A DNA stretch of 64,000 nucleotides from Gavia stellata (GCF_030936135.1 NC_082595.1:107177334-107241333); one strand, 5' to 3'. Shown: positions 25,901 to 40,033, numbered from the stretch's first letter. Notes: generated by a model from the sequence alone, not told the origin. Translations and numbers: made by a program.

Positions 25901-27354
25901 CGCTCACGTCTGAATACACACAGACAAGCAAGGGCTGCAGGGCAAGTAGGCAGCTACAGCTGCCGCAGTCCCAGCCCGGCCTCTCCTGGAGGTATCGCTG
26001 GGGGCACAATTGCAAAAATAACCCATTCGACAACACAGACCATCAGCAGGCTCCAACTCAAAGGGAACCTGTTTCGGGCCAAACAAAGCATTTCCTCAGC
26101 ATCAAGCCGATCGAGTTTTTTGAACCAAGTCAGCGCATTGCACGGAGAGCCCGCAGGAACCTGCTCCACCACCCTCCAACCCTCGGCCCACATGGAGACG
26201 TTTGGCATCTCGGAGGAGGCAGAGCACGCTAGGGCCGCAGAGGTTTTTGCAGCTGTTTGTTCAAGAAACAAAGCTTCTCTCCTCCAAGATGAAAGAAATC
26301 AAGGAGTCTACGCTAATCAAATCCTACATGCCTGCTGGCTGAAGTTCAGCTTGTCGGTGATGCAGCTCAGTGGAGTGATCAAGGTTTCCAGCGCTATGGG
26401 CTTGGTGGAAGGGGAAGACACGACAGCAAGAAATTCACCTGGCTGCGAGTCAAACAGGTGTATGGCAGCAGCATCCAAGATTATAATAATATCTTGCAAA
26501 CATGCAAAAAATAGATGTAATAAGACTGATTCTTTGGTTTTCATTAATGAATCATAAAGGCTTTCTTTACATTACACATGCTTTTTTGGCATACGCTGCT
26601 AATATTTCCACACTTGCAAGGTTGGAGTTTTAATACTGAGCCTCCCTCCCCTAAGGTTCCTCATTTTTGGCAAGATACACAAGGTGACTGTGTGCCATGA
26701 CAGGCTCTATCTTACTTTGGGGCAATCAGATTACTTCACACAGATGGTTTTATCACTGAGACCATTAGAGATGAATTGCACAGTATGTAAATGTACATTT
26801 GTTTGATAAAAAAAAAAAGTCTTAGTTCCTCACTGCTGTCTTGTCTATGTTCCTAAATGTGTTTCCTCTCTCCTGCATCATTCCAAAGCACAATTTGTCC
26901 AATCTTTACCCTAAAGTGACTCAGCTAGTTTCTGATAGGCATCTTAAGTACACATTAACTAAGGCAATAGGCTTTCTTGAGCTACTGGATTGAAATGCAG
27001 AAGAATGAACCTTAGCCTTAACTATTGAAGAAATAAAGGCATCTATCTGTCAGGATGCCTAACATCACACACAGCACAAAAGTAAAGCACCAAAAAATAG
27101 AGAATATCATAATTACTTTAAAACATGCAAGTAAACATCCTCTTGTAGGGCAAAAAAAAACCCCAGAGAATTTGTTCATAGAATCAGGTTCACGATTTAA
27201 AAATAGTCTGATCTGAAATGGACCTAGAGACATTCAAATGATACATTCTCAGAGCAACACAGCAGCTCTTCCACTGCGGGAAAAAAGGGACTTTGACCCC
27301 TGCCCACCATGCAGTAACCCTGTTATCACCGACTGAGCTTTGCTTTTCTTATTA

Positions 27355-27651
<297 letters not shown>

Positions 27652-29649
27652 TTAGGGCATCAACAACCTAATTGAAAGAGGTGGGATTACTGAACATCAT
27701 AGGCACATCAGGAATGAGAACGTAATGAAACACAACCTGTTCCTCTAGGACTCAACCCCTTCAAGCCTCGCTCTGTGCTCTTCCCTCCCCATACCAATTT
27801 TCTGGGGAAATGAACAGAGCAGTGAGCAGAGTTTTAAAAGATCTAGCAGCTGTGCTGCAAATTCCTGGTGTCTCTCATCCAGGTCTAACAGCGTGTTACA
27901 CCAAGATTCGCCAGCCCTCGAGGATTCGGACAGAGAAGCGGACAGCAAGTACAAGACGCAGGTCTGAGCTTAGGAAGTGGACTTCAGAGGTGGGGAGACT
28001 CTACAGTCAGCGCTTGGCATGCCCGTCAAGTTGTTATCCAGTTCAAACATTACACAGTAGTGTTTTCAGTGCTGAAAATACTATCCAAGAAGGAAAATGT
28101 CATTAATCTTATCAGCATCCGCCCAAAATGTCACATTTGGATGCTGGCCAACCTACCTACAGTCACCTCAATTACAACAACATGAAACCAAATGGTTGGG
28201 GTAACTATCAGAAACTAATGATGCCTTGTAATGTACTTGCTACAGCTTACTATGGAGGAAATGATTTTAAGGATAAATACAGTTTATTTTTTGCTGAAGC
28301 ACTGGTGGATTGCACTAAGCGAGAGAGAGTGAGACCTAGTTTTACTCAATGGTGTTTGGATTTATAAACCATTTGCTCTCAGTTAATATCTGGTGATAAA
28401 GATATCACTGAATGCCTCGTAAATTATTATTTTTATTTCTTTACGTCGATAAAAACAAAGCACTTTCAACCCCAAAGTTTGTTTTGGGCACTGCACGATA
28501 AACAGAAAACTATCTCTGAACTGGCTCATAGAAGTTGTAGCACATCCCTCCAAATCCGCCCCAATATTTTCAGTGAAGCACATCAGGTCCACTCAATTTG
28601 GAGAAGCTGCTATATCAGAGCAGTGTGCTAAGGCCCGACTTTGTAGACAGCAATGTGATAGCCACATGGCATAAGCAAAGGCACTTTTTCAGGAAATTCA
28701 ACTTTTTTTTTCAACTCCTTTCCCGGCTCTTATACACAGCAAAACCTTGTAGTTTCAGCTATTCCTTGTTTATTTTTTCTGTTCAGACATGATTTGTTTG
28801 AAGAGATGTCTGGAAAGCAGATACATCCTTGAAGCAAAATAACTATACAGATACATAAAAAACCCACCAACTTTCCAATTTAATTTTAAGAGGATTTTCC
28901 TGGAGTTTGCCATTTATATTAGAGCTGAGTAATATAAATGGTTAACGTAAACTCCTCAGAAATCCGAAGGACACTTGATCATTAAACGTAATGAACTTCT
29001 TTGTTTTAACAGTTTCAAGGCTAGGGTTGTATAGATTGGCGCAGGTTCAAATTTGACTGACTGTTCATTGTTATATCTGATATCGACAGATTTCTCTGCC
29101 TCATTCCACTACTGTAATTCACCATGCACTCAATGGTAAATGATCTTCAACTGGGAACGGAAAGCCTAGGCTTGCTGGGAAAATAATCTTAAAATTAATG
29201 ATGTGTCAGGAGCACAATCTAAAATCCAAGCTCCTTCAAACTCCAAGAGCTTTTCAAACTCTGCTTCCGAATCCAAAACAGAGTCCCTTAAAGTTTTGGT
29301 TTTAGGTCAGCTCCAATGCTGGAAGGAAATTATATAGCAGGTAAAGACTGGGAAAAAAAAAGTCATGGCAGAGGATGTTTTTACAGGATTTTGGTCTAAG
29401 ATGGTGAAAACCTCAAAAAAGGAGCTGTCTTCTGGAGGTTCATGCCACTTCTGGCAGTGCAATCCTCATGGCATGAGAAGATGTTGAGCGTCTCTGGCAC
29501 CCTCACCACTTTGAACACCCACGCTAGACTTGGGTTTTACACCTAACAACATCCTTAATCCAACAACTGTGAATGGCTGTGTGGACACAAGGACAAACGG
29601 CCAGAAGTGGTCTTCCAAAGGCTCACGTGGTCTTTCAAAACAGTATCTC

Positions 29650-29735
29650 ATACTGCGCTGTCAGAGGCAGAATATGGGGCTGGATGGACCATCAGTTGAC
29701 CCAAAAAACATATCATATATTCTTACAACATCTAG
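29650..29735 (+). repeat. Ancient CR1 3'-end remnant
   Basis: CTGTCAGAGGCAGAATATGG then GGCTGGATGGACCATCAGTT and a run ending in ATATTCTTAC match the plan 'ctgtcagagacaggatactgggctagatggaccattggtctgaccca...ttcttatgttc' typical of old reptile and bird CR1 3' ends. It is well diverged. It is plus sense, opposite to RUNX2. Confidence 0.55.
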
Positions 29736-30870
29736 TTTAAATTTATACACGGCTTCTATAGCTCATTCCAACCTCAGAGCGGCAATACCACATTTCTTCT
29801 TTAGATATATATATATTAGATTTCAACTCTCCACAAGTCCAATACTGTGAGATTTTAAACTGCAAAGTGTTTTACAGAAAGAGAAAAAAGAGGATGGACT
29901 GTTAGTGAAGACACTGTGCTGTGACTTAACTGCTTCTGGCCGTAAAGCAGTTCTCCTGTTGGACTTGGGTAACTCACCCAACCTCAATTTGACGCAATTT
30001 CTACCTGAATTTAAGGACAATAATGATATATTGCATATTTACTTGGTCATTTCTTTAAGGTGCAGGCACTCTCTGAGTACCTTACTCACCAAATGGGGTG
30101 CTTATCTTGGCTGGAAGCTTTCAACCCAGATATTCAGGTGCAAACTTCAGCCCCTCTGAAACTAGAGTGCAAGCAACTTAGCTCCAGGGAAAGGAGATCA
30201 TGTCTTCTCAGGGAACAGGAAATAATAAGGAGGAAAATCCTCAACCAAATCGAACATCAGATGATGCATCAATGCTCAGTGACTGAGGAGAAGGTCAGAA
30301 TACCCCAGGCTGGAGGGTTACTGCGATTCCTCCACACCAAGGCACAGCTGAGGTCATGGTCGAGGCAGGGTGGGGAATTTTGCCCTGGGGCTGACTGGCT
30401 TCAAGAGTTATCTTTGGCCCGTTAGGAAACCGAAAAGTGAAGATAAAAGTTTCACCAGATCCTAGAGCAAATGGCCTAAAACCAGCCTCTGCTGACTGAT
30501 AGCAGCCAAGGTTTGCATGGACATGAGAGGAGAGAGCAGTGAAACGCCCTCGCCTTGCCAAGTCAAAGGTGATCTGTTGGCCCACAGGGTGAATGTCACT
30601 GCTCAGCAGCGTTGCCCAATCCCAGAGTAAAATGTCGCAAGGCAGAGTCCAAAGCTGCCCCGTCTAGTCCTTGAAGGTGGACATGCAGCTGGGTCTCACG
30701 TGGCACCCTTTGGTCCCACCAGCAGATGTTCCTCGCAATGCTGCTGGAGCAGAGACTTTGGCCGCTGAGGCCCAACCAGCCCATCTCCTCTGGTCCCACA
30801 TGCCTCCAAACCAAACCTCCTGAGGGGAAGGAGGGTTCTGGGGGCACCACGGGGAGGTGCCAGTTGCCAG

Positions 30871-31252
30871 AATCACAGAATCACTAAGGTCAGAAAAGAC
30901 CTGTAAGATCATCAAGTCCAACCACCAACCCAACACCACCATGCCCACTAAACCATGTCCCGCAATGCCATGTCTACACATTCCTTAAACACCTCCAGTG
31001 ATGGTGACTCCACCACCTCCCTGGGCAGCCTGTTCCAATGCTTCACCACTCTCCCAGTAAATAAATTTTTCCTAATATCCAGCCTGAACCTCCCCTGGCG
31101 CAACTTGAGGCCGTTTCCTCTTGTTGTATCGCTAGTTACATGGGAGAAGAGACCAACACCCCCCTCACCATAATCCCCTTTCAGGTAATTGTAGAGAGCG
31201 ATGAGGTCTCCCCTCAGCCTCCTCTTCTCCAGACTAAACCAGGGCAGATCCA
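30871..31252 (-). mobile_element. CR1 LINE, 5'-truncated 3' end (about 380 bp)
   Basis: Read on the minus strand, this is the end of CR1 ORF2 plus its 3' UTR. The translation from about 31250 includes [20 protein letters not shown], then [18 protein letters not shown], then [19 protein letters not shown] and [13 protein letters not shown]. The 3' end on the plus strand begins with CAGAATCACAGAATCACTAA, the reverse of the CR1 octamer tail. The open frame of about 100 codons is only the C-terminus of the CR1 reverse-transcriptase polyprotein, so it is not a host gene. It is in the same orientation as RUNX2. The clean frame suggests a fairly recent insertion. Confidence 0.95.
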
Positions 31253-32195
31253 TGCAGATGCTTCTGAGGAAAACACAATGATGTCCTTAGGAGGGTCACC
31301 TCCTCCTTGCTCGGGCACAGAAGGGGTGGAGTGACTATTGAGCACATACCAGTGGGGAAGAAGCTACAAGCAGATTTGCGAGAGGTTTTCCTTGGCTGCC
31401 TACACCAGAGACCAGTTTCCCTGTTTGCTCCAGCTGGTGGGATCGCATGTGTCCACCGGGTCCCTGCGGGCCAGGGGCTTTGCTCCGTCACCCGAAGCAC
31501 CATATGCTCTGCAGGCACAGCACGTCTTCCCAATTGTGAAAAGCCCAGAACTGATGAGAAACCTTAGAGCTCTGAGGCAGAGCGAATGTGGATTCCTCCC
31601 TAAAGGAATCCTCCAAAAACAAGGGAAAATGCTAATATAAAAATACAGCGAACAGCTCGGGAGAAAGCCCCCCATCTTCCCCTACGGCAACCATGGGGAA
31701 GGGCTAGCAGAGCATTCAACACCAGTAAAGGAGGCAGAGGGCCACTCTGAGTTGGCATTTGCACTTGAAAATTTTGGAGTGATTACTGAGAGCAGTCCTC
31801 CTTTTGTAAACATTTCTGTTATGCCTGCGTGGGTGTGAAGAAAAGTGCGGCTTTCAGCATATTTGTTCACAACCAGGGCATATCGTGTGTATGCTAAGAA
31901 AGTCTGGGCACAGCTCGGCTGAAACAAGTCAGTGGGGCGAGGTCTAAACTAATGCACAAACAGCTCCGTCCTGTCTGCACTTCCAGGTAAATCTTGCCGA
32001 AGCAGGAAATAGTGAGTATTGCAAATTATTTTGTGTCTAGGTTTTATTGCCACATTTAGAGTCAGTGGGAGATATACACGGTTCTTGACCCTTGTGGTCT
32101 GCGATTGACTGCATCAATGGACAATGGACATTGATGCTTAATGGACAACAAGCAGTTTTAAAAATCAGTCTAAGATTGGACGCACTGTATAAAGC

Positions 32196-32227
32196 TAAAA
32201 AAAAAAAGAAAGAATAAAAAAAAAAAA
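32196..32227. repeat. A-rich tract
   Basis: A-rich run AAAAAAAAAAAGAAAGAATA then A-only to 32227; low complexity, no tail structure that would tie it to a retroposon. Confidence 0.75.
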
Positions 32228-32830
32228 CCCAGTGACCTGTTCTTCCACTGATGACATTGGCTCTCCAGCAACATGACTTCTCTTCCTTCAATGAAAATGT
32301 TCTGAAGTGTCAATGGAGAGAAGAAAAAACCCACAAATAGCCCTGAAGAACGAGTTTTTCCACTGCTTTGGCACTGGATTATGAAGCACACAGATTTACT
32401 ATAGAAAAAAAAAATCAATTTCCCATTTCCCAAGCTGAGTTACGTGATCAGAGCACGATCGCAGGCTCGCAGCTCCTTGGCGTACCGTCTATAACGCTCC
32501 ACATCACACGCATGCACCCACTTTGCAAAACCACCCTCATTTAAATCCAGCCATCAGTTCTAGCACTGGCTGCTGCTGATTGTATTAGTGCTACTGTCGA
32601 TACTAAAACCCAAGCTGTCTGGAGCTATCTTTGGTAAACACAAACCAAATATCCTCACTTCTGAGCTTAACAAAGCCAAGATGACTTTTTGCATGAGTAA
32701 CCCGACTATTGTTGTAACACCACCCCCCAGCAAAACAACAACAACAAAAATGCAACCTCCTCCTCTTCTCTGCCTATTTCTTAGACATTTTTAAAAGCCC
32801 AGGGCTTGATCTGCATTGCTCAGTTCAATC

Positions 32831-32898
32831 AATGAAGTCAAATCCAATGGAGTTACACCCCAATGTACAGAAGTGTAATTGAGACCAGATTTTGGCCT
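32831..32898. repeat. Palindromic dispersed repeat, copy 4
   Basis: AATGAAGTCAAATCCAATGG, AGTTACACCC, AGTGTAATTGAGACCAGATT and TTGGCC follow the common 'gaagtcaatggagttacac...gtgtaa.tgagatcagaatttggcc' plan. This is one of the clearest copies. Confidence 0.6.
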
Positions 32899-35800
32899 GA
32901 AGAACCTCTAAAACCATTTCTCCTCCCACCCCCCCAAGAGTCACTTTTCTAAGAGAAAAAAAAAAATAAACTGAACAAGTCATGCCAGTAGGACAACTAA
33001 ATTGTAAAGGCGGGGGTGGGGGGGGATAAAGTTAAAAGAATACTTTAATAGGAGGGACACAAGCTTTACCAAATGGAGGTTCACGATGGCAACTCGCCAG
33101 TCGCCTGAAGGATGCAATCAATTTGCATAAAATACAGCAGAGTGCAGCCACCCTTGCGTTCATGGCAGCAGAAATCCCAACTCCACCACCTCATTCGCTG
33201 AGTCTTGTAGCTTTTATTCCACGTTACAGTGAGCTGAAGGCATAATTCAACCTATAAGCCTATTATTTGGGCTATTACTAAATTATCTGTTCCAGGCAAC
33301 CATGTACTTTGTCTGATGCGCTCTCAGATTGATGTGCACCAGTTACAAACTGGTGTGTGCTTCAGCGTGCTGCTGGTCCCAGGTGAAACACAGCCAACCC
33401 CTGGCAGGGCACTTGCATAGTGTCGGTCTAGTAACAGCTACACGGTTTTAGTTTCAAACCTGTCCTGCAGCTGATGGTCTCGGAGAACAGACACTGGTCT
33501 TTGAGGCTGATGCTGCACAGCTTCATATCCAGAGCCCAGACATCCCTGTGAGGAGCACGGCTTTCTGCCTTCTTCCTGGCTCTGCAAAAGGGCAGCAGGG
33601 ATGGAGGGATGTGGGGCAGCGTCCAGCCCATTGCCTGCAAGTCCTGAATGGGGGAATTAAGAAGGGCCCATCCTCATCCTCCATCTGAGAGTGCTTTCTG
33701 CCCACGGTCTTCCCAGCAGACTCAGTTTACACTGTCCCTGAAGCCAGTCCCTGCCTGCCAGGGGAGACGGGTCCCCTGACTATCTTCCAGGTAAGCCAGC
33801 TTTGAAGCCTTTAAATCTGCTTCCTACAACCCTAAAAATGATGAGAAATGAAAGCGTAACGTCCCTGAAGTGCGTGGGGAGGGAAAGAGGAAAAGGAAAA
33901 AAAAAAAAGATTTCACAGGACCTGCTTTTGAGTGCTGTTATTTCAGTGATGAAAGTCACAGGTTGCCTATAGATCAGACGGTGCCACAGTGGTGATGGAG
34001 CATGAAACCTCACTTAACTCCCACTTCGCGGTCCCTGCAGCCCAGCCGACGGGGTCCTCGCACCAACCGCATTCCTGCCGTTACTCCCGTGACTCTTCCT
34101 GGCCGATAGAAGCTAATCCTCACCGGCTGCGTTTTAGAAAAACAACAGTTTTCCTCGTTTCATAGTGAAACACTGATGCAACAGCTCAGTGTCTGAACGG
34201 GAACGTAATCGGATACATGAGCAAGTTGTGCGAGTGCCGTTAGGGAAAGGGAAAAAAAATAAAAGAGCAAATATACCAGTATCCAAATGTGAACAGACAG
34301 GATTCCTGATTTACGGGCAGCAAGCGGGGTTCAAATTGAATCTGCATTGCCTCAGCGAAGGCATCTGCTTATTGGACGATTTGTTTTTTAATGACCCTTC
34401 AATGTTGCTTTTGCAGAATCCTAGTTAAAATGCCATGTTGAATAAGGGCAACTCTGTGCCTTGTACTGCCACAGCCCAGTCCTGTGGTAGGTTTAGGACT
34501 GTGCCGTGATTTGTAAAACCTGTACTCTGATACTCTGGGAAAATAAACAGAACCTAGGCAGAGAAAAGAAATACAAGAGCGAACCCCGAAGTGCTGAGTT
34601 CTTTCAGACTCAGGTGTGGGCCAGCCAGGCTTGAAATATTTTTTCTGTTTAATCATGCAATAGCTATGCAGGACCTCAAGTGGAACGAAACAAAAACAGT
34701 TTATGTGCTTACTAGCAATAATATGGATTTTGGCGTAGGAAACCAGTATTTACTGTTAAAGTTATTAGGAATTAATTATTTTCCCTAAATTACTAGGTAA
34801 AAAGATTAAGAAACAAAGGTATTTCTAAAGGAATGCTTGGTTAATTCCAATAAAGGTAATAAAAAAATCCTTGTTTTTCAGACAAGGGTCTATTCTCCTT
34901 TCAATACATACTCAAGCCAAACCAGCCCAGTGACCATGTTAAGAAGCCAATGGGTAATTCCCACTGAATATCGCACCACAACAAGGAAACTGGTGGAGGT
35001 GGACAGCCCAAACAGCTCACTCCCTACTACCACACCAAAAGGGCGGACGTTTAGCAATTTCCCATGGTCACCTAACACTCGATCAAAGAGGTGCCTCGTC
35101 TGCGGCGTCAACTTTGTCTCTCGTTGGCACGGTTTGTGTGGCAACGAGCATCCATTCATCCCAGAAGAACTCGGAGGGACTGTCCGCAAACAGCATCCGA
35201 GCACTTTGGTGGAACATCAAAGCGCATAGAGCTTTAGAGATTACAATCAACGTCCTGAAGAGCACCAAAAAGCCTTGTGGGGATGCCAGCACAATTCACA
35301 GGGCTCGCACCGATGTAACATGCTCACGCTCACCACCTTATTAAATGGGAGGGCTACCGGAAAGGTAACGAGTAGCCTTTGAGGGCTGGGTGTTTGACTT
35401 CTAAATCGAGCAGGAGACAAGCGTGGGGAATAACGTGGCAAATACTGTATTGGACCACAGTACAGCCCCGTATTCACTGCAAACTTAATCAGCAGCCGGG
35501 TCCTCACTGTTTTGGGGGAAATGAGAACAATTTGGGTGGGATTCTAAAGTATCCCACGGCTGTGAGTTTATTCGGCACATAATCCACAACCGATGGGAAA
35601 ATCAGCCTGCCTTCCTCGGTTCAGCTCACCTCCCCCTGCCCTACCAGCACCACATCTTCCCTCTCTCGATGAAGTCTCAGCTGGTACTGCAAACTGCTGA
35701 CTCTTAAATTTGCAGAGAAGACAGCGAATGCCACACATCTTTGCTTCCAGTCAGGCTTATTTAAAGCTCATCTGAAGTTTTCACCTCCCGGATCTGTAAA

Positions 35801-35929
35801 TGCTGCTGCTGATTCACAACGAGGCAGAGAAGTACTCCAGTAATCAAAGCCAGCAGAACATTTTCTACAGGAGGCATTTATGTGAATGGGAGCAGCATAT
35901 GAGGTTACACTTAGCTAGGAAGAAAATTA

Positions 35930-36060
35930 CAAGGGGATCTCAGTTCTCGTGCTTCAGGGCATAAGCTGATCACCAGATGGGGTCAGGAAGAATTTCACCC
36001 TCCTTCGTTCCTAGATACAGTGTTGCATAATAGGTAAACTATGGAGGCACGCTATGGAAG
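35930..36060 (+). repeat. Ancient CR1/L3-type 3' region remnant
   Basis: TCTCGTGCTTCAGGGCATAA, then GATCACCAGATGGGGTCAGG and AAGAATTTCACC, then TTGCATAATAGGTAAACTAT match the order 'ctcatgcttcagggcataa.cc.atcact....ggggtcaggaaggaatttccc' of old CR1-type 3' regions in reptiles and birds. Plus sense. Divergence is high but the order is preserved over more than 80 bp. Confidence 0.55.
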
Positions 36061-36604
36061 AAGGAAAGAAGCTGATCATAGCCCTGGATTTTCCCCTTGC
36101 TTTCTCAGGAGCTATGTCCCCAAACACCACCAGACACAAGACAGTATTAGAAAAAATATTGGGCTTTAGTTTGGCAGTTCTTACCCAGAAAATGATAAGC
36201 ACAAGAGCCCTGACTTCACATGTCCAGCTAACAAAACATTAAGCCTGGCCAAAAAACCTGCTCTGGGAAGCTGGTGGGCAGCAGGTACCTTGTAATGGGT
36301 ACTATCGACATATTTAATATTTTATAAACATTTTACACAAGTTAAAGCTAGATTTCTAGATCTGGAAGAACTTTGCCACAGCTCATGGGAACAATTTTTT
36401 CGTTTCAATTCTCTGAATGCTTTGGGTTCAAATTAACCCACTTACTTCTCTTTCTTACTGCAAATTAATAAACCAGTGGAACTTAAAAAACAAGAAAAAG
36501 AAAGAAGAAGAAAGCCACAACACTTTGTTAAAACCGCTAAGTTTCAGCTGGTATCATGTCAAAACCACTTGAAACATGAAACCAGAAATCTTCCTAGGTT
36601 GACT

Positions 36605-36725
36605 CAAAGACTATGTCTATACTAGGAGTGCTCTACCAGTGAAGGAATACTGGTATACAAGATTGGCAAAGGTCTCCAGGTATAGAGGCAACTATAGCAG
36701 CAAAACTGAGTTTTAAACTGGTCTA
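36605..36725. repeat. Probable ancient dispersed repeat ('ctatgtctatac' type)
   Basis: CTATGTCTATACTAGGAGTG, CTCTACCAGTGAAGGAATAC, TGGTATACAAG and later ACTATAGCAGCAAAACTGAG resemble a repeat common in reptile genomes with 'gtctacactagg ... accagtgtagctataccggtat'. The internal CCAGT/ACTGG and GTATAC pieces give it a partly palindromic character. No family name is assigned. Confidence 0.35.
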
Positions 36726-37393
36726 GTAAACTGAGCCAAGAGTTTTGTTGATGGACTTGCATCTAGGTGAAATTCTCCAACAGCTCTAGCACGTGAGTTG
36801 GTCAGGGGCAACACCTCTTCACATCCTGGACAGATACAAACATGTCAGCACAAGTTTTGAGTGTAGAAATGGCCAAAATTAGGTAGAGGTTGTTTTGACG
36901 CTCTTTTTGAAAAAAAAAAAACCCAGCTCTGAATTTAGAAAAATGACAAAATCAGTTTATTTTGTAGGCTTCACAGTTCTGTTGCGAACTTCTGGCATAG
37001 CTGCAGTTAAACATCTCATTTCGGTCTTATAATCTGTGACACATGGTACTTTATGATTTCTCTCAGCACAATGAAATCTGTCTCTCAGCATGCAATCATA
37101 AATGTTGCATGCAACCCTCACAAGCAACCTTTGGAGATTTCTCCATAACCCAGTTCGTTTATTGTAACAGTGGTCAGCACTGGTGCTAGAAGGAAACCGC
37201 CATGTGAGAAGATTGTATTATTATTCCAATAGAAAGACCATTAAATGCTGGCTGCTTCCCTCAACACCAGTGCACAGTAAAAAAGCTGAATAAAAATGTT
37301 CGTTCTAATATGTACTATTGCACACACGGAGGAGAAGGCAGAGCAATGTGGCAGTTAGAATTTCATTAGATTCCTACTCAATTTACCCAGATT

Positions 37394-37413
37394 GACTATT
37401 TTGGACTATTTTG
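37394..37413. repeat. 10-bp perfect tandem duplication
   Basis: GACTATTTTG is repeated exactly at 37394-37403 and 37404-37413, about 200 bp past the donor side of the 174-nt exon (inside the downstream intron). Confidence 0.8.
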
Positions 37414-37575
37414 GATTTACAGCAAAGAGATGTTTTAAAAAAAAGAAAGACATTTTCAGCTTCAAACACTATAGAAAATTCCACTTCCCGCCTAGCTTTG
37501 CTTGGAACACATCTCTCACTCTGTAACAGCCTCTTTTACTGCAGTTGAGACACAAATATCCATAAGCAATTACTA

Positions 37576-37833
<258 letters not shown>

Positions 37834-39037
37834 TTAGTAATTTAACACACCCAAAATAACCCCAAAATGGCCTCTAAGGACCTGTTATTAGATTTAATGG
37901 ACTTATAGGTATCTCAGCTACCCCCGATAACACAGCGACATCGGTGGGGGGATTTGTGTTTTGGGCATGGTTGTGCTGGTGAAAGCCTTATCGAGCACAA
38001 CTGTGCCCATACAGATGTGTAACACGCTGCAATTTGGATCAAAGTAAACACTTATGAGGACACCCACACAAGGTCTTTTTTAGTTATTTTTTTTCCTCCT
38101 GCTTTAACTACACTAGGTAGCTAAAGGGGCAAACTTTTTTTCCAAAAGCAAGCCTCATACGTAAGTACAAGTTATCGAGTGGGACAATTACATGACTGGT
38201 TTATATGTTGTGAATTTTTGCTACGAAAATGCAAGCTTTTCTTCTCCCCTTATTTTTTTTCTTTAGCTCTGTCACAGTTAGTCATTAGCTTTCATTCTTC
38301 GGGTAGATTTTCCAAAAAGTGAATAGTCGCTGTCGTTTGAGAAGAGTGGTATCGCAAGGAAAACCTTCAAAGCTGCTGGCCAAGGTTGGGTCCTACACTC
38401 CCTTGCATGGTCAGCCTTCCTCAGTGCTCCTACTTCTCCCCCCAAAAGCAGGCTAGCTGCCCTCGTGCCATACGGCCGCCTTGGGAAAAGTCATTTACGG
38501 GTGCTCGGTTGTCAAAATGTAAAGGGGAAAAATGACAAAAGCAACAGGATGCCCCAACTGGTACTGCTCATATTGTCATCGAGATGTTTCAAGAGTAAAG
38601 GCTTTATTTCTCGAATTGTTGTATTTTTGCTCCTAGGTTTAATTTCTTTCCAAAGTAGTTATAGGATGCTCCTCGCCCAATGGCGCCTTTGAATGTGAGG
38701 CGCAGAGGGTGTTATTTCTATCATTCAATATATATGGAGAAACAGGCATGCATAGAGATTAAGGTCAGGACTAATTTTACTTAACTTCAGCCATTCATAA
38801 ATCAGGCATCTAGTCTAAACTCTTCTAATGTAGACTTCCTCTACAGTTAATGGAAAGAAATAGCTACTTCCAGAGGGCAATTCATCTCATTTGTCTCTGA
38901 CACCAGTCTTAAAAGGGGATGAGTCACCTTCTGAATTTGCTTTCTCTTCCTTCTCTGATCAGAGAGGGAGCACACATGACTAGTTTAATTAGACACCCTC
39001 ACCATTAGTCAACATTAAATGGAATGAATCGTACTCT

Positions 39038-39110
39038 AAGTTACCGACCAAGGTCACACAAAAGGCCTCTGACAGAGCTGAAACGGGGGCCCAGACCCCG
39101 TGATTGCAAC
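39038..39110 (+). repeat. Ancient SINE-like remnant (MIR/CORE-SINE-type 3' half)
   Basis: GTTACCGACCAAGGTCACAC, AAAAGGCCTCTGACAGAGCT and GAAACGGGGGCCCAGA follow the pattern 'cttgcccaaggtcacacag...gtggcagagctggga..agaacccag' of amniote MIR-type SINEs. A segment like the preceding part of the same consensus (GAGAAACAGGCATGCATAGA, GATTAAGG) lies at 38741-38768, about 270 bp to the left. Confidence 0.4.
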
Positions 39111-40033
39111 CCAGAACCACAACTGCCTCCATCTCTGTAAGCAGTGCCGGGGCACAGGCACGAGCAATAGGTGGGTAGGATATTTTTATGCTTTTAACAA
39201 TAAGAAGGGTCCCTGGTAGGGCTTGGGCTTGAACCCTTCCAGATGGTCCCCAGTGGCTTCAGATAATCCGCGTTGTCCCTTAGCAGTGTGAAAACAGCCA
39301 TCTGCCTAGAGGCTATGAGACTTCAGCTTTGCAGACATGGACAGATTGTCCCATCGGTCTTAGGGCCAGAGAACCAATTCTGATACTGGTATTTATTTTA
39401 GAAGTATAAATGAGGCCACTGAGTCTTGAGACTGAACTATCAGACCACTGCTCTTAAAAAAAGCACCTTTCAAAGGTATCTGTCATCACAGTACTGATGT
39501 ACATGGGTTCACATCGTTTAATTGGGACCATGGTGCCTACGTGACATATAGGCAATGCAAGGTCAGTACTAGATGGCTAAATCCAAACTAGATTCAGAGG
39601 AATCATGGTTCTAGGTAGAGAAGTGAAGGATTCAGGTTGAGAGATGAGAAGAAACTGTATGGAATTTAATTTTGGAGAAACTTCTCTAGCAATTTAAAAA
39701 ATTTAATTAGTTGACCCATTATTTTGTACTTTGAAGTATGATATTTCTCCCCCAGGATGACTCAATGTAAAAGCACGGGGTAGGCGGGAGCTTTCTCATT
39801 AAGGAGAAGGTGCTGCTCTATGTTAGAGCTGACACTGGTGGCTACTCCTCTCTTCAGGAGGTATCAATCACTTTAAATGGGGAACCATTTTTGGTGGACT
39901 TGTAACAACTCCGTAACAGCAGCTTGATTGACAGAGTAACATCTAACCTGGTAGTCTTTAGCATTATCTTTTCAATCTACTTAAATTACAACTTGTACAA
40001 GTTGGGTGCTGCTAAACCTGAAGAAATGACTTT

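Noticed and set aside
30948..31253. 101-codon minus-strand open frame
   Set aside because: It is the ORF2 C-terminus of the CR1 copy at 30871-31252.
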